64,000 nucleotides of DNA from Methylobacterium sp. UNC378MF (GCF_900103195.1 NZ_FMWU01000024.1:1-64000); one strand, 5' to 3'. Positions 24,269-34,206 are shown, counted from the stretch's first letter. A program made the numbers and translations. The notes: a model not told the origin generated them from the sequence alone.

Positions 24269-25375
24269 CTAGTACAGCGCCGGCACGAAGACGTTCGGGA
24301 TCGGGAAGCCGCTGAAGACGATTTTCCCGTCGACGAGCCGAAGGGGCGGAAGTGCCTTGAGCGGAGTCGCATCGGATGGCGCGTCGGGGCTCGGACGCCG
24401 GCTGAGCCCCAAGAGGCCGCCGACCAGCTGGCCCACCAGGGCGCCCCTGTCGGACCCGAAACGCTGACCGACGATGCTGCCGACCAGCGCATCGACGCCG
24501 GCCGCCCGCAGATCGATCTGGCCCGCCGGGCGATGGGCACTGTCGAGGGCGAGGGTGCCCTTGGCCTGTACGCGCTGCGCCCCCTTGGCGAGCGCCAGAG
24601 CGGTGAGATCCAAGGTGCCGCCGGCCTGACGCCAGCGCTCCAGCTCGCGTGCCACCGTCCCGGTCTGCAGCACGGTCGCCTGTGTCAGGGTCGCGTCCAG
24701 GGCCAGATCGGCCGGGTCCTGGCTTCCGGTGACCGCGTCGAGCTGCGGCACCGCGGCCTGGTTCAGGCGCAGGCTGACATCCACGGCGCCGTCCGATTCA
24801 TAGCGGCCGGGGCTCGGCCGCGCATGGAGTTCAAGATGCCGGCCCGCGACCGCGATCGGACCGGGCTCGGCGCCCTTCACGGTGACGTTCGGTTTGTCGA
24901 CGACCAGCGAGGCTCGGGTGAAACCGTCCGCGGCGCCGTGGAAGCTGCCCTGAAGGGCTCCCCAGGAAGCATCACCGGTCAGATCGCCCTGCTCGACATG
25001 GAACGGGCCGACGCTCTCGAACACGACGAGACGGGGCTGGTAGATCTGCACCACTGCGGTGCTCGGCCCGAGGCGGAACCGCCCATCGGCCCGGTCGAGG
25101 GTCACGCCGCTGCAGCGCAGCTCCAGACGGAACGGATAGCCGCCGAGGGCGCGATCCGTGCAGGTCCAGGTGCGCCCAGCCGCCGCCTCTCGTGCGATCC
25201 AGCCGTCGATCTCGCTGGCCGCGCGCTCCCGCATCCACAGCCAGCCGGCCGACCATCCGACCACCACGATCGTCAGCAGGATGTAGGGGAGGAACAGCCC
25301 GAGCCGGGACCGCCGTGCGCCCGATCCCGGGGCTGTCTGGGCGGCGCCCTCCGGCCGCGTCCGATCCTGCACCAT
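24269..25375 (-). CDS. DUF2125 membrane-anchored periplasmic protein
   Basis: Starting at ATG 25375 (MVQDRTRPEG), the protein has a cytosolic N-terminus, one membrane helix (LFLPYILLTIVVVGWSAGW) and a long periplasmic domain. The domain has the DUF2125 signatures CTDRALGGYPFRLELRC, then LGPSTAVVQIYQPRLVVFE. Two cysteines in the first signature probably form a disulfide. The family is widespread in alphaproteobacteria, related in style to the AsmA-like envelope proteins, and has no assigned biochemical role. The ATG is preceded by GGGGAG. It stands alone on the minus strand. Confidence 0.82.
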   Translation of the reverse strand: MVQDRTRPEGAAQTAPGSGARRSRLGLFLPYILLTIVVVGWSAGWLWMRERAASEIDGWIAREAAAGRTWTCTDRALGGYPFRLELRCSGVTLDRADGRFRLGPSTAVVQIYQPRLVVFESVGPFHVEQGDLTGDASWGALQGSFHGAADGFTRASLVVDKPNVTVKGAEPGPIAVAGRHLELHARPSPGRYESDGAVDVSLRLNQAAVPQLDAVTGSQDPADLALDATLTQATVLQTGTVARELERWRQAGGTLDLTALALAKGAQRVQAKGTLALDSAHRPAGQIDLRAAGVDALVGSIVGQRFGSDRGALVGQLVGGLLGLSRRPSPDAPSDATPLKALPPLRLVDGKIVFSGFPIPNVFVPALY

Positions 25376-25510
25376 GCGTTCCGCTCCCCGACCCGGTCTC
25401 CGCAGAGACATCGCGGCCCCGCCTTGAGGCCACGCAAGGGGCGAAACTGGGGCAGTTGCGCCCTGGGTCGACCGCCGCGAACCAGATCCGACTGCCCGTC
25501 GCGTTTCCGG

Positions 25511-25957
25511 TCAGACCTGCGCCGGCTCGACGGTGTCGACCTGCAGATCTTCGACGATCGCCACCCGCTCGGCCTCGTTCTCGGCAAGGCGATGCACATG
25601 CATCTCGGTGGCGCCCCGGCGGCGGACACGGTCCAGCCAAGTCCGACGCAGATGATCGCGCGGGCTCTCGCTGGAGCTGGCCACCGAGACCATCTCGGCA
25701 ATGCCGGCATTGTCCCGACGCACGGCGATCACCACGGCCTGCGCCATCTCGTCGAGCTCGAAGCCCCCGGCCGGATGGACCCCGACCACATAGCGCCGGC
25801 CCGAGCGGCCGCGCCAGGCCGAGAGCGGAAGCGCGGGGGAGCCGCGAAGACCTGCGGTCGTCTTGAGGCGTTCTTCACGCACGTCCTGCCTCCGGCTGCG
25901 ATCGTCCTTCAGGTCGCGAAGCGCGGCCGACCAGGACAGGGCTCTTCTGTTCGCCAT
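25511..25957 (-). CDS. conserved hypothetical protein (148 aa)
   Basis: ATG 25957 (MANRRALSWSAALRDLKDDR) is favoured over a TTG nine bases earlier. The protein is basic at the N-terminus, with a strand-rich centre (RYVVGVHPAGGFELDEMAQA, then VVIAVRRDNAGIAEMVSVAS) and an Arg-rich region (HLRRTWLDRVRRRGATEMHV). It has no membrane segment. Similar unnamed proteins are found in Methylobacterium, but I know no function. Confidence 0.65.
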   Translation of the reverse strand: MANRRALSWSAALRDLKDDRSRRQDVREERLKTTAGLRGSPALPLSAWRGRSGRRYVVGVHPAGGFELDEMAQAVVIAVRRDNAGIAEMVSVASSSESPRDHLRRTWLDRVRRRGATEMHVHRLAENEAERVAIVEDLQVDTVEPAQV

Positions 25958-26360
25958 TTGTTCCAACCTAACGCGCGATATCCACAGGCGTCAAGGGCGA
26001 CGTTCCTAAGAGGGGATGTGGTGACGATGCCCGTTATCCACAAGCGGAAGCGACTCGTTCCGGAGAAGGAAGCATCCGTCGCGAGCGGCCTCGGACCGCG
26101 TCCGAGCGCGTGGCGATAACTGACCGGAGGCCCCGATTCGACACGGCCAGGCGGGTCGTTGCATCGGCCTCCTCTGGCTTCGGTACCCCGATACGGCGCC
26201 GGCCTCTAAGAGGCCGCTCGGCTGGCGGTGCAGTCCGCTGAAATCCGCCTTCAGGACTGGTGCGCAGCACGTCTCGCTGTTGCAGTGACCGGACGGCTCA
26301 GCGCCGCTTGCCCGCCCTCGCTCGGATCCAGAGCCGCCCCGCGACGGAGACCGGAACGGC
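25958..26360. other. 403-base intergenic stretch, no supported gene
   Basis: It separates two minus-strand genes. It includes a short AT-richer part at 25960-26050 that may be the promoter of the 25511 gene. Frames on either strand lack recognisable content. Confidence 0.5.
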
Positions 26361-27206
26361 TCAGCGGCGAGGCCCCGCCGCGGCCGCGGCCTCGTCGACT
26401 GGTACGGCGTGGCCGGCGGCTGCGAGGCCTTCCAGCCCCCCCTGGACCAGGGCGTTCGAGGCGGTTTCAAGCCGTTCCTGTACCAGCGCCTGGAATTCCT
26501 GGCGCGGCAGGCCGGGCGGGATGGCGGGCAGGAATTCGATCACGGCCTTCCCCGGCCGACGCACGAGGCTGTTGCGCGCCCAGAAGAGACCGGTGTTCAG
26601 CGCCACGGGCTGACAGGGGACCTGCAGCGCCGTGTAGAGATGGGAGAGCCCCTGCTTGTAGGCGGGGGGCGCTCCGACAGGCCGGCGGGTACCCTCGGGA
26701 AAGATGATGAGCTGACGCCCTTGCCGAATCGCGTCGCCGGCGGCGGCATTCATCAGGCTCATGGCCCGGGTGCCCTTGGACCGGTCGATCGCCACCATGC
26801 CGCTGCGCGACAGGTACCAGCCGATCAGCGGGATGAGCAGCAGCTCCTTCTTCAGGACGTAGGCGAAATCCGGCAGCACCGTGCAGAGGGCCAGGGTCTC
26901 CAGGGCCGATTGGTGTTTCGCCGCCACCAGCAGCGGCCCCGGCGGGATGTTGTCCAGCCCGCGGAACTCGACCTGGATCCCGGCGACAACCCGCAGCAGC
27001 CACAGGGTGATCCGCCCCCAGGCGCGGGCGAGCCGCAGCACGGATCGCCCGGAAACCAGCATGGGCAGCCCGGCGACCGCGAGGACGGTCGTGACGGCGT
27101 AGAAGCAGAGATTGAAGGCGAAGGAGCGCAGGGCGAGCATCGGGTACCGTGTCGTGGCGGTCTTCCTGTAGCGCGCCCGCATATCCGCGGCCAAGGGCGA
27201 CGTCAC
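26361..27206 (-). CDS. 1-acyl-sn-glycerol-3-phosphate acyltransferase (PlsC-like)
   Basis: The 281 residues fit lysophosphatidate acyltransferase, which adds the second acyl chain in phospholipid synthesis. After an N-terminal hydrophobic segment (SFAFNLCFYAVTTVLAVAGL) come block I KHQSALETL (the HX4E variant of the HX4D catalytic motif) and block III FPEGTRRPVG. A Pro-containing block IV, VPCQPVALNTG, follows. The C-terminus is Ala-rich and disordered. The GTG at 27206 lies 10 bases after the upstream membrane-protein gene, suggesting translational coupling; ATG 27182 is an alternative start. Confidence 0.9.
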   Translation of the reverse strand: MTSPLAADMRARYRKTATTRYPMLALRSFAFNLCFYAVTTVLAVAGLPMLVSGRSVLRLARAWGRITLWLLRVVAGIQVEFRGLDNIPPGPLLVAAKHQSALETLALCTVLPDFAYVLKKELLLIPLIGWYLSRSGMVAIDRSKGTRAMSLMNAAAGDAIRQGRQLIIFPEGTRRPVGAPPAYKQGLSHLYTALQVPCQPVALNTGLFWARNSLVRRPGKAVIEFLPAIPPGLPRQEFQALVQERLETASNALVQGGLEGLAAAGHAVPVDEAAAAAGPRR

Positions 27207-27215
27207 CGGGGCCGA

Positions 27216-27731
27216 TCAGGCGCCCTCCGGCAGCCCTGCATCGCGGATCAGCCCGGCATTGCGCCCGGCGACGAGCCAGTAGACCAAGCCGGCACTCGCA
27301 CCGACCACGAACAGGATCAGCGTCAGGCGCACCTCGCCGGCGAGAAGAGCGGCGTCGCGGCCCCCGCTCGACCGGACTGCGCCGCGCGTTAGCCAGGGGA
27401 GGGCGGCGGTCAGCAGGCCGCAGCCGGCGCCGTACCACAGGAGGCCGCGGCGCCCGAAGATCTCACCGCCGAGCCCGATCAGGGCGGGGGGCATGAACAG
27501 CAGCACGAACAGCGCCTTGGCGAGGCCCGCGATCAACAGTGCCAATCCCTCCGGCGGCAGGCCAGCGGAGAGGTCGGACAGGGCCATGTCGATGCCCGCG
27601 AGCGCGCCGTTCGTCAGCCAGAGCTGGGCGGCCGGATCGACGAACAGCGCCAGGACGAGGACGGCGAAACCGGTCGGAACCGCGAGCAGGAGGGCGAAGG
27701 CCCAGAGAAGCAGGCGGCTGAAAGCATACAT
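27216..27731 (-). CDS. four-helix membrane hypothetical protein (171 aa)
   Basis: From ATG 27731 (MYAFSRLLLWAFALLLAVPT) four hydrophobic segments are visible, near residues 8-30, 55-80, 90-112 and 130-155. They include LLIAGLAKALFVLLFMPPAL and LTLILFVVGASAGLVYWLVA. It has no signature motif. The gene is directly upstream of the plsC-like acyltransferase with 10 bases between, so a role in membrane lipid metabolism is possible but only from context. Confidence 0.6.
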   Translation of the reverse strand: MYAFSRLLLWAFALLLAVPTGFAVLVLALFVDPAAQLWLTNGALAGIDMALSDLSAGLPPEGLALLIAGLAKALFVLLFMPPALIGLGGEIFGRRGLLWYGAGCGLLTAALPWLTRGAVRSSGGRDAALLAGEVRLTLILFVVGASAGLVYWLVAGRNAGLIRDAGLPEGA

Positions 27732-27837
27732 GCCGCGAGCCTCTACACCGGCCGTCCTTACCCGTCGCGCGAAAGCCGCGCCCGATCCTCGCGGATCCGG
27801 CGCGGCTTCCATGATGTGGCCGCCGAGGCGCCGCGCG

Positions 27838-30800
27838 TCAGCCGTGGGCCGGAGCGGCGCCGCCGGGATCGCCGTGGGTGTGCTTTTTCCGGAACCGGCC
27901 GAGCCACAGCGAGAAGTGGCGGATCACCACGTAGAAGACCGGCGTCAGGAACAGCCCGAAGAAGGTCGCGCCGATCATCCCGAAGAACACCGCGGTGCCG
28001 AGCGCCTGGCGCATCTCGGCGCCGGGGCCGGTGGCGATGACCAGCGGCAGGGTGCCGAGAATGAACGCGAAGGCGGTCATCAGGATCGGGCGCAGGCGGA
28101 GCCGGCAGGCCTCCACCGCCGCCTCGACCGGGCCGCGATGCTCCCGCTGCTCGATATCGTGCGCGAACTCGACGATCAGGATCGCGTTCTTCGCCGCGAG
28201 GCCGATGAGCACGATCAGGCCGATCTGGGTCAGGATGTTGTTGTCCTGTCCCCGGAACTGCACGCCCGCCAGGGCGGCGAGCACCCCGGTCGGCACCACC
28301 AGCAGGATCGCGAGCGGCAGAGCCCAGGATTCGTACTGCGCGGCGAGCACCAGGAAGACGAGCAGCACGCCGAGGGCGAAGACCGCGCCCGCGGTGCCGC
28401 TGGCCGCCTTCTGCTGGTAGGCGATCTCGGTCCAGTCGTAGGAATAGCCATCGGGGAGCGCCTTCTTGGCGATCTCCTCCATGGCGTTGAGCGCCTGACC
28501 GGTGGAGACGCCGGGCTTGGCCACGCCCTGCACCGGAACCGAATAGTACAGGTTGAACCGCTGCACGATCTGCGGACCGGTGACGTCGCGCACCGAGGCG
28601 AGCGTCCCCATCGGTACCAGCGCGCCGGTGGAGGAGCGCACCTTGATCTGCGAGATGTCCTGCACCGACGAGCGGAATGCCGCGTCGCCCTGCAGGCGCA
28701 CCTGGTAGATGCGGCCGAGCGTGTTGAAGTCGTTGACGTAGGTGCCGCCGAGATCCGCCTGCACCGACGAGAAGACGTTGGCGAGCGGCACGTTCAGCAT
28801 CCGCGCGATGGTGCGGTCGATGTCGAGGAAGAGCTGCGGCGTCGAGTTGTCGAAGGTCGTGAAGACGCGCTGTACGTCCGCGCTCTGGTTGGCCTGGCCG
28901 ATCACCTCGCCGGCCGCCGCCATGAGCGCGCCGATGTCGGACGATTGGCGGCTCTCGATCTGCATCTTGAAGCCGCCGCCGTTGCCGAGGCCGCGGACGG
29001 GCGGCGGCGGGATCACGATGACCCGCGCCTCCTGGATGTCCGAGGTGGCCTTCAGCACGTCGCCGGTGACGACCGCCGCACTCCGGCCCGTCTGGGCACG
29101 CTCCTTGGCGCCCTTGAGGGTCAGGAACATCACGCCGGCATTGGTGGTGTTGGTGAAGGTCGCCCCGTCAAAGCCCGCGATGATCACCGCGTTGGCAACG
29201 CCATCGACCGTGCGGGCCTGCTTGGCGGCCCGCAAACACACCTCCGTGGTACGGTCCAGCGATGAGCCGGATGGGAGCTGCACGACGCCGATCAGGTAGC
29301 CCTGATCCTGGTCCGGGATGAAGCCCGTGGGCGTCGTCTGCGCAAGATGCAGCGTGCCGGCGATCACCGCCGCGTAGATCAGAAGCATCACGCCGAGGCC
29401 GACGATGCCGCCGGTCAGGACGCGGATCGTCCGGCCATAGGCGTTCGACGTGGCGTCGAAGGCGCGGTTGAAGCCGTTGGCCAGCCAGTTCACGAACCGG
29501 GTCAGGAAGAATTTCGGCTCCTTGCGGGCGTGATGGGGCACCAGCAGCAGCTTGCAGAGGGCCGGCGACAGGGTCAGCGAGTTGAAGGCCGAGATCAGGG
29601 TCGAGGCCGCGATGGTCAGCGCGAACTGCTTGTAGAACTGGCCCGAAATGCCCGGGATGAACGCCGTCGGCACGAACACCGCCGCGAGCACCAGCGCGAT
29701 GGCGATCACCGCGCCGCCGACCTCGTCCATGGTCTTGTGGGCGGCGTCGCCCGGCGACAGGCCCTCGGCCATGTTGCGCTCGACGTTCTCCACCACCACG
29801 ATCGCGTCGTCGACCACGATGCCGATGGCGAGCACCAGCCCGAACAGAGTCAGGTTGTTGAGCGAGAAGCCGAAGGCCGCCATCGCCGCGAAGGTGCCGA
29901 TCAGCGAGACCGGAATGGCGATGACCGGGATCAGTGCCGTCCGCCAGCTTTGGAGGAAGACCAGCACCACGATGACGACGAGGCCGACGGCCTCGAACAG
30001 CGTCTTGTAGACCTCGTGGATCGACTCCTCGATGAACTCCGTCGGGTTGTAAGCGATGCGGTACTCGACGTCCGGCGGGAAGTTCTTCTTGACCTCCTCC
30101 ATCACCTTCTTGACCGACGCCGCCGCGTCGAGCGCGTTGGTGCCCGGCCGCTGGAAAGCGCCGATGCCCACAGCGGGCGTGTCGTTGAGGAACGAGTTGG
30201 TCGTGTAGTCCTTCTGGCCCATCTCGACGCGGGCGATATCCTTCACCCGCACGAGGCGCCCGTCCTGCGCCTTGATGATCACCTCGGCGAATTGCTCGGG
30301 CGTCTTGAACCGGGCCTGCGACTGCACGACGAGCTGGAACGCCTCGCCCTTGGCCGCCGGCGGGCCGTTCAGCTGGCCGGCGGCCACCTGGACGTTCTGC
30401 TCCTGCAGGGCGGTCGTGACGTCGGTGACCGAGAGGCCGTAGGCGGCGAGCTTGTTGGGATCGACCCAGACGCGCTCGGCGTACTCGTTGCCGCCGAAGA
30501 TCGTGATGTCGCCGACGCCGTCGAGGCGCAGCAGCTCGTCGCGGATGTTCAGGTAGATGTAGTTGGCGAGGTAGTTCTGATCGTAGGTCTTGTTCGGCGA
30601 GAGCAGGTGCACGACCAGCATCAGATCGGGCGAGGCCTTGCGGACCGTGACGCCGAGGTTGCGCACGTCCGGCGGCAGGCGCGGCTGCGCCACCGAGAGC
30701 CGGTTCTGCACCAGCACGTTGGCGATATCGAGGTTGGTGCCGACCTTGAAGGTCACGGTCAGCAGCATGTTGCCGTCGTTGGTCGACAACGACGTCATGT

Positions 30801-31035
30801 AGAGCATGTTGTCGACGCCGTTGACCTCCTGCTCGATCGGCGTCGCGATCGTGGCGGCCACGGTCTCGGCATTGGCACCCGGATAGGAGGCGCGCACCGT
30901 CACGGTCGGCGGCACGATCTCGGGATACTGCGAGACCGGCAGGCTCTCGTAGGCCACGAAGCCGAGGATCAGGAACACGATCGACGTGACGGACGCGAAG
31001 ATCGGCCTGTCGACGAAGAAATGGGCGAAACGCAT
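27838..31035 (-). CDS. RND multidrug efflux permease (HAE1/AcrB-like)
   Basis: The 1065 residues match the hydrophobe/amphiphile efflux-1 branch of RND pumps, the inner-membrane proton-driven trimer that exports drugs and solvents. The N-terminus FFVDRPIFASVTSIVFLILG is the first of twelve helices. Two large periplasmic loops follow TM1 and TM7. The proton-relay pair Asp-Asp lies in GIVVDDAIVVVENVERNMAE near residue 405. The duplicated half starts with TGGIVGLGVMLLIYAAVIAG. The C-terminal tail ends KKHTHGDPGG. It is transcribed after the adaptor gene with a 107-base gap. No outer-membrane factor or TetR-type repressor lies nearby, so a shared TolC-like channel is likely. Confidence 0.95.
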   Translation of the reverse strand: MRFAHFFVDRPIFASVTSIVFLILGFVAYESLPVSQYPEIVPPTVTVRASYPGANAETVAATIATPIEQEVNGVDNMLYMTSLSTNDGNMLLTVTFKVGTNLDIANVLVQNRLSVAQPRLPPDVRNLGVTVRKASPDLMLVVHLLSPNKTYDQNYLANYIYLNIRDELLRLDGVGDITIFGGNEYAERVWVDPNKLAAYGLSVTDVTTALQEQNVQVAAGQLNGPPAAKGEAFQLVVQSQARFKTPEQFAEVIIKAQDGRLVRVKDIARVEMGQKDYTTNSFLNDTPAVGIGAFQRPGTNALDAAASVKKVMEEVKKNFPPDVEYRIAYNPTEFIEESIHEVYKTLFEAVGLVVIVVLVFLQSWRTALIPVIAIPVSLIGTFAAMAAFGFSLNNLTLFGLVLAIGIVVDDAIVVVENVERNMAEGLSPGDAAHKTMDEVGGAVIAIALVLAAVFVPTAFIPGISGQFYKQFALTIAASTLISAFNSLTLSPALCKLLLVPHHARKEPKFFLTRFVNWLANGFNRAFDATSNAYGRTIRVLTGGIVGLGVMLLIYAAVIAGTLHLAQTTPTGFIPDQDQGYLIGVVQLPSGSSLDRTTEVCLRAAKQARTVDGVANAVIIAGFDGATFTNTTNAGVMFLTLKGAKERAQTGRSAAVVTGDVLKATSDIQEARVIVIPPPPVRGLGNGGGFKMQIESRQSSDIGALMAAAGEVIGQANQSADVQRVFTTFDNSTPQLFLDIDRTIARMLNVPLANVFSSVQADLGGTYVNDFNTLGRIYQVRLQGDAAFRSSVQDISQIKVRSSTGALVPMGTLASVRDVTGPQIVQRFNLYYSVPVQGVAKPGVSTGQALNAMEEIAKKALPDGYSYDWTEIAYQQKAASGTAGAVFALGVLLVFLVLAAQYESWALPLAILLVVPTGVLAALAGVQFRGQDNNILTQIGLIVLIGLAAKNAILIVEFAHDIEQREHRGPVEAAVEACRLRLRPILMTAFAFILGTLPLVIATGPGAEMRQALGTAVFFGMIGATFFGLFLTPVFYVVIRHFSLWLGRFRKKHTHGDPGGAAPAHG

Positions 31036-31142
31036 CGGTCAAACCTCTGAGGCCCGCCGGTCTCCCGGTCGGGGCCCTGCGTCGTCGGTGCGGAGCGCGC
31101 CGCGCGGCGCGCGCGACGGCGTTGGTGTCGAGCCGTTGGGGC

Positions 31143-32297
31143 TCAGGTCTTGCTCGGGGGCAACTCGATGGTCTCGGGGGTGACCTTCGCGCCCGGCCGG
31201 ACCCGCGAGAGGCCGTTGACCACCACGGTCTCGTCACCCTTCAGCCCCGACTGGATCACCCGGTAGCCGTCGACCTTCGGTCCCAGAACGACGTCCTTCT
31301 GCTGGATCACGTTCTCGGGTCCGACGATGTAGACGATCCGCTTGTCCTGGTTGGCGGCGACCGCCTCGTCGGGGATCAGCACGCCCTGGGCCGGCTTGGT
31401 CGCCGGCATCGAGACGATGCCGAACAGGCCGGGCTTGATGAACAGGTCGCCGTTGGGGACGGTCGCCCGCAGCAGGATCGTGCCGGTGGCGTTGTCGACG
31501 CGGTTGTCGACGAAGTCCAGGGTGCCCTTGCGGCTCGGCTTGGCCTCGCCGGACAGGGCGATCAGGATCGGCACGCCCTTGCCCTGCTGGGTCTGGCCCA
31601 TGCCGATGCCGAGGCTGTTCTGGTACTTGAGGAACGACTTCTCATCGACCGTGTAGCTGAAATAGATCGGGTCAAGGGACACGATCGTCGTCAGCATCGT
31701 CTGGTCGGCGCTGACGATGTTGCCCTCGGTCACCAGGCGCCGGCTGATACGGCCGTTGATCGGCGCCTTCACCTCGCTGAAATCGTAGTTCAGCTGGGCG
31801 TTGTTGAGGGCGGCCTGGGCGCTGTCGACGTCGGCCTGAGCGGTCAAGGAGGCCTGCCGACGCTGGTCGGTGACCTGCTCGGAGATGTTGCCGCTGCGGG
31901 ACAGGGTCTGGGCGCGCTCGAGGTCCGTCTGGGAGAAGGACTGGCGCGCCTTGGCGGAGGCCAAAGCTGCCTGGGCCTGCTCCAGGGCCGCCTTGTAGGG
32001 CCGCCGGTCGATGACGAACAGGACGTCGCCCTTCTTCACGGTCTGGCCGTCGACGAAGTTGATCTTCTCAAGGTAGCCGGTGACGCGGGCACGGACCTCC
32101 ACGTATTCGATCGCATCAAATCGACCGGTATACTGGTCCTGCTCGACGATCTGACGCACCACCGGCTTGGCCACGGTGACCTTCGGTGGCGGCCCGCCCG
32201 GCGCCTGCGCGCGGGCCGGTGTCGCGAGAGGGCCTGTCGCGAGACCCGCGATCAGGCCTGACAAGACGGTGAGAAGGCTGGGAAGCCGGCTGCGCAT
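31143..32297 (-). CDS. RND efflux periplasmic adaptor (AcrA-like)
   Basis: From ATG 32297 it has 384 residues with a Sec signal (LPSLLTVLSGLIAGLATGPL) ending near ARAQA. There is no lipobox Cys, unlike many AcrA proteins. The membrane-fusion layout is intact: first half of the lipoyl domain (VEVRARVTGYLEKINFVDGQ), a coiled-coil hairpin (KAALEQAQAALASAKARQSF), second lipoyl half (YDFSEVKAPINGRISRRLVT), beta-barrel and C-terminal domain (QKDVVLGPKVDGYRVIQSGL). It joins the inner-membrane permease to the outer-membrane channel. The rhodanese gene lies 146 bases upstream on the same strand. Confidence 0.95.
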   Translation of the reverse strand: MRSRLPSLLTVLSGLIAGLATGPLATPARAQAPGGPPPKVTVAKPVVRQIVEQDQYTGRFDAIEYVEVRARVTGYLEKINFVDGQTVKKGDVLFVIDRRPYKAALEQAQAALASAKARQSFSQTDLERAQTLSRSGNISEQVTDQRRQASLTAQADVDSAQAALNNAQLNYDFSEVKAPINGRISRRLVTEGNIVSADQTMLTTIVSLDPIYFSYTVDEKSFLKYQNSLGIGMGQTQQGKGVPILIALSGEAKPSRKGTLDFVDNRVDNATGTILLRATVPNGDLFIKPGLFGIVSMPATKPAQGVLIPDEAVAANQDKRIVYIVGPENVIQQKDVVLGPKVDGYRVIQSGLKGDETVVVNGLSRVRPGAKVTPETIELPPSKT

Positions 32298-32442
32298 CGG
32301 GTCCTGCTGTCCGTTGGCCGACCGTTCGGTCGTGCCGAGCTTGACGATTGTTCCGCCGCGAGTGGGCCGTAACCCGCGCCTCACGCTCTTGCTTGTGCGC
32401 GAGCGCACATCACGGGCTCGTGAGCTGGATTGAAACAGCAGG

Positions 32443-32763
32443 TCAGGCGATTGTTTCGCCTGCGCCGTACCAATCCTTGAATCCACCTTTGTAGTGTTCC
32501 GCGAGATCGAGCCCGGCATTCTGCGCGGCCATCAGCGCGTGGACCGAGCGGACCCCGGAGGCACACGAGAAAACCGGCCGCCGGCCATCCGCCGCGACGA
32601 GGTCTGCCACGGCTTGCGGGTCGAAGGTGGAGAGGGGATGCGAGACCGCGCCGGGAATGTGCCCGGCCTCATATTCATGCGGCTCGCGCACATCGATGAT
32701 CAGCATCGAGCCATCGCGAATCCCGCTTTTGACCGTCTCACGATCGAGGTCGACCACCCGCAT
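32443..32763 (-). CDS. single-domain rhodanese-like protein
   Basis: A 106-residue sulfurtransferase-type domain. The N-terminal strand LIIDVREPHEYEAGHIPGAV carries the CDC25-like rhodanese signature. The active-site loop is SCASGVRS with Cys67 as the persulfide-forming residue. It ends in the helix SVHALMAAQNAGLDLAEHYKGG. Such proteins move sulfane sulfur, but the partner here is unknown. The gene precedes the efflux adaptor by 146 bases, and nothing in the sequence links them functionally. Confidence 0.88.
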   Translation of the reverse strand: MRVVDLDRETVKSGIRDGSMLIIDVREPHEYEAGHIPGAVSHPLSTFDPQAVADLVAADGRRPVFSCASGVRSVHALMAAQNAGLDLAEHYKGGFKDWYGAGETIA

Positions 32764-32925
32764 CGGCAGGATCTCCGTTCCGCCCGCGCTTGGCCGGCCT
32801 GGCTGACTGACGCTTTTCCTTATTCGTCAGACCCGAGCGGCGCAACGTGCGTGGCCGGCTTCACCGGCTCCGCGGCCAGGACGCGGCGACGCGGAGTGGC
32901 CCGCCGCGCGGATCGCGGAGCTCTC

Positions 32926-34206
32926 TCAGAGCATGGCGAGGGTCGGAGTCACGGCGGCGAAATGCGCGGGCCAGTCCGGCGGACGGTACCCGTCGAGGCG
33001 TCCCGTCAATTCGGCGCGCAGGGGTGCATCCGGCTGTGCCAGCGCTTCGATCGCCTCGATCCAGCCGGGGCCGTCCAGGGGATCGCGGAACAGGGCGAAC
33101 CCCTCGCCGATCTCCCGGTGGACGGCAATGTCGGAGGCGATGACCGGCAATCCCGAGGCTGCCGCTTCGACCACGGGAATGCCGAACCCCTCGGTGAAGG
33201 ACGGCATCAGCAGGCCGGTGCAGCTGCGCATCAGCGCCGCGAGCCCGTGCGTGGACAATCCCGACGCCTCGATGACGTGGGCGCGCACGCCGGGGCACCG
33301 CTCGAGCATGTCGATGGCGCTCTCGGCCTCCCAGCCGCGACGCCCGACCACGATGAGCCGCGGGGTGGCGGCCCCGTGGCGCTCGGCCAGGAGCCGCCAG
33401 ATCTGGAACAGCAGCAGATGGTTCTTGCGTGACTCGATCGTGCCACAGACCAGGAAGGTCGGCCGGTCGGGCCTGAACTGCGGTCCCGTGCGTCCGAAGG
33501 CGGGCTCGACCCCGAGATGGCCCACCGCCACCGGCGGCCGACCGAATCCCTCGGCGGCGAGATGCGCGAGGGTGCGACGGCCGGTATCCTCCGAGTTCAC
33601 CAGAATCGCGGCGGCGTGCCGGCCGATCGTGCGCAGGCGCGCCCGGTGGCGGTCGGCCTCGCCGAACCGGCCGTATTCGGGATGGGTGATCGGGATGAGA
33701 TCGTGGACGAAGAAGGCCGGCCGCACGTCGCGCCGCGTGTAGAGCCAGTCGAAGCGCCGCGGATCGTCGAGGCGCAGATGCGAGGTGTGCAGGTAGAGCG
33801 AATCCCGCGGCAGAGTGGCGAGCGAACGTCCGCGCAGCGCGATGTCGACCGCCTTCCGCGCCTGGATCCGTCGCCGGTCGGCGGCACCGGGCTGCGGCGC
33901 GGAGAGGGGCGGCGGCACTGCGGCCGGGTCTCCGCAGCGGGTCGCCAGTTGCCGATAGACCGGGTCCGATACGGCGTCCCGGTCTTCGACCCAGCCGGCC
34001 GCCACCGCCTCGACGATCGCCAGAGCCTGCGCGCGATCAAGGATGCGCGGTCCGAAGGCCGTCGAGACCACGCCGACGGCTGTCTCCGCTGGGCGGAGAA
34101 AGGCACGCGCGTAGGCGAGGTCGACACGGTCGATCCCCGACGGACTCGCGTGGCGCAGGCGCGTGACGAGGCGCGTGAGATCGAAGGCGATCGGTCGGTC
34201 CGTCAT
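32926..34206 (-). CDS. GT4-type glycosyltransferase
   Basis: From ATG 34206 the 426 residues form a GT-B fold. The N-terminal domain has PAFFVHDLIPITHPEYGRFG, typical of alphaproteobacterial mannosyl/glucosyl-type enzymes. The C-terminal domain has FLVCGTIESRKNHLLL and the EX7E-type motif EGFGIPVVEAAASGLPVIAS, which binds the sugar nucleotide. There is no membrane helix. It probably acts in surface polysaccharide synthesis, but no other polysaccharide genes are nearby. The tRNA-Pro gene lies 141 bases upstream on the other strand and marks the prophage boundary. Confidence 0.88.
   Translation of the reverse strand: MTDRPIAFDLTRLVTRLRHASPSGIDRVDLAYARAFLRPAETAVGVVSTAFGPRILDRAQALAIVEAVAAGWVEDRDAVSDPVYRQLATRCGDPAAVPPPLSAPQPGAADRRRIQARKAVDIALRGRSLATLPRDSLYLHTSHLRLDDPRRFDWLYTRRDVRPAFFVHDLIPITHPEYGRFGEADRHRARLRTIGRHAAAILVNSEDTGRRTLAHLAAEGFGRPPVAVGHLGVEPAFGRTGPQFRPDRPTFLVCGTIESRKNHLLLFQIWRLLAERHGAATPRLIVVGRRGWEAESAIDMLERCPGVRAHVIEASGLSTHGLAALMRSCTGLLMPSFTEGFGIPVVEAAASGLPVIASDIAVHREIGEGFALFRDPLDGPGWIEAIEALAQPDAPLRAELTGRLDGYRPPDWPAHFAAVTPTLAML

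Noticed and set aside
24038..26119. 693-codon plus-strand frame across the DUF2125 gene and flanks
   Set aside because: It has no domain content and overlaps two real minus-strand genes and the gaps between them.
29347..31050. 567-codon plus-strand frame opposite the RND permease
   Set aside because: Low-complexity His/Arg/Asp translation, no start signal, and fully explained by antisense of a strongly biased gene.
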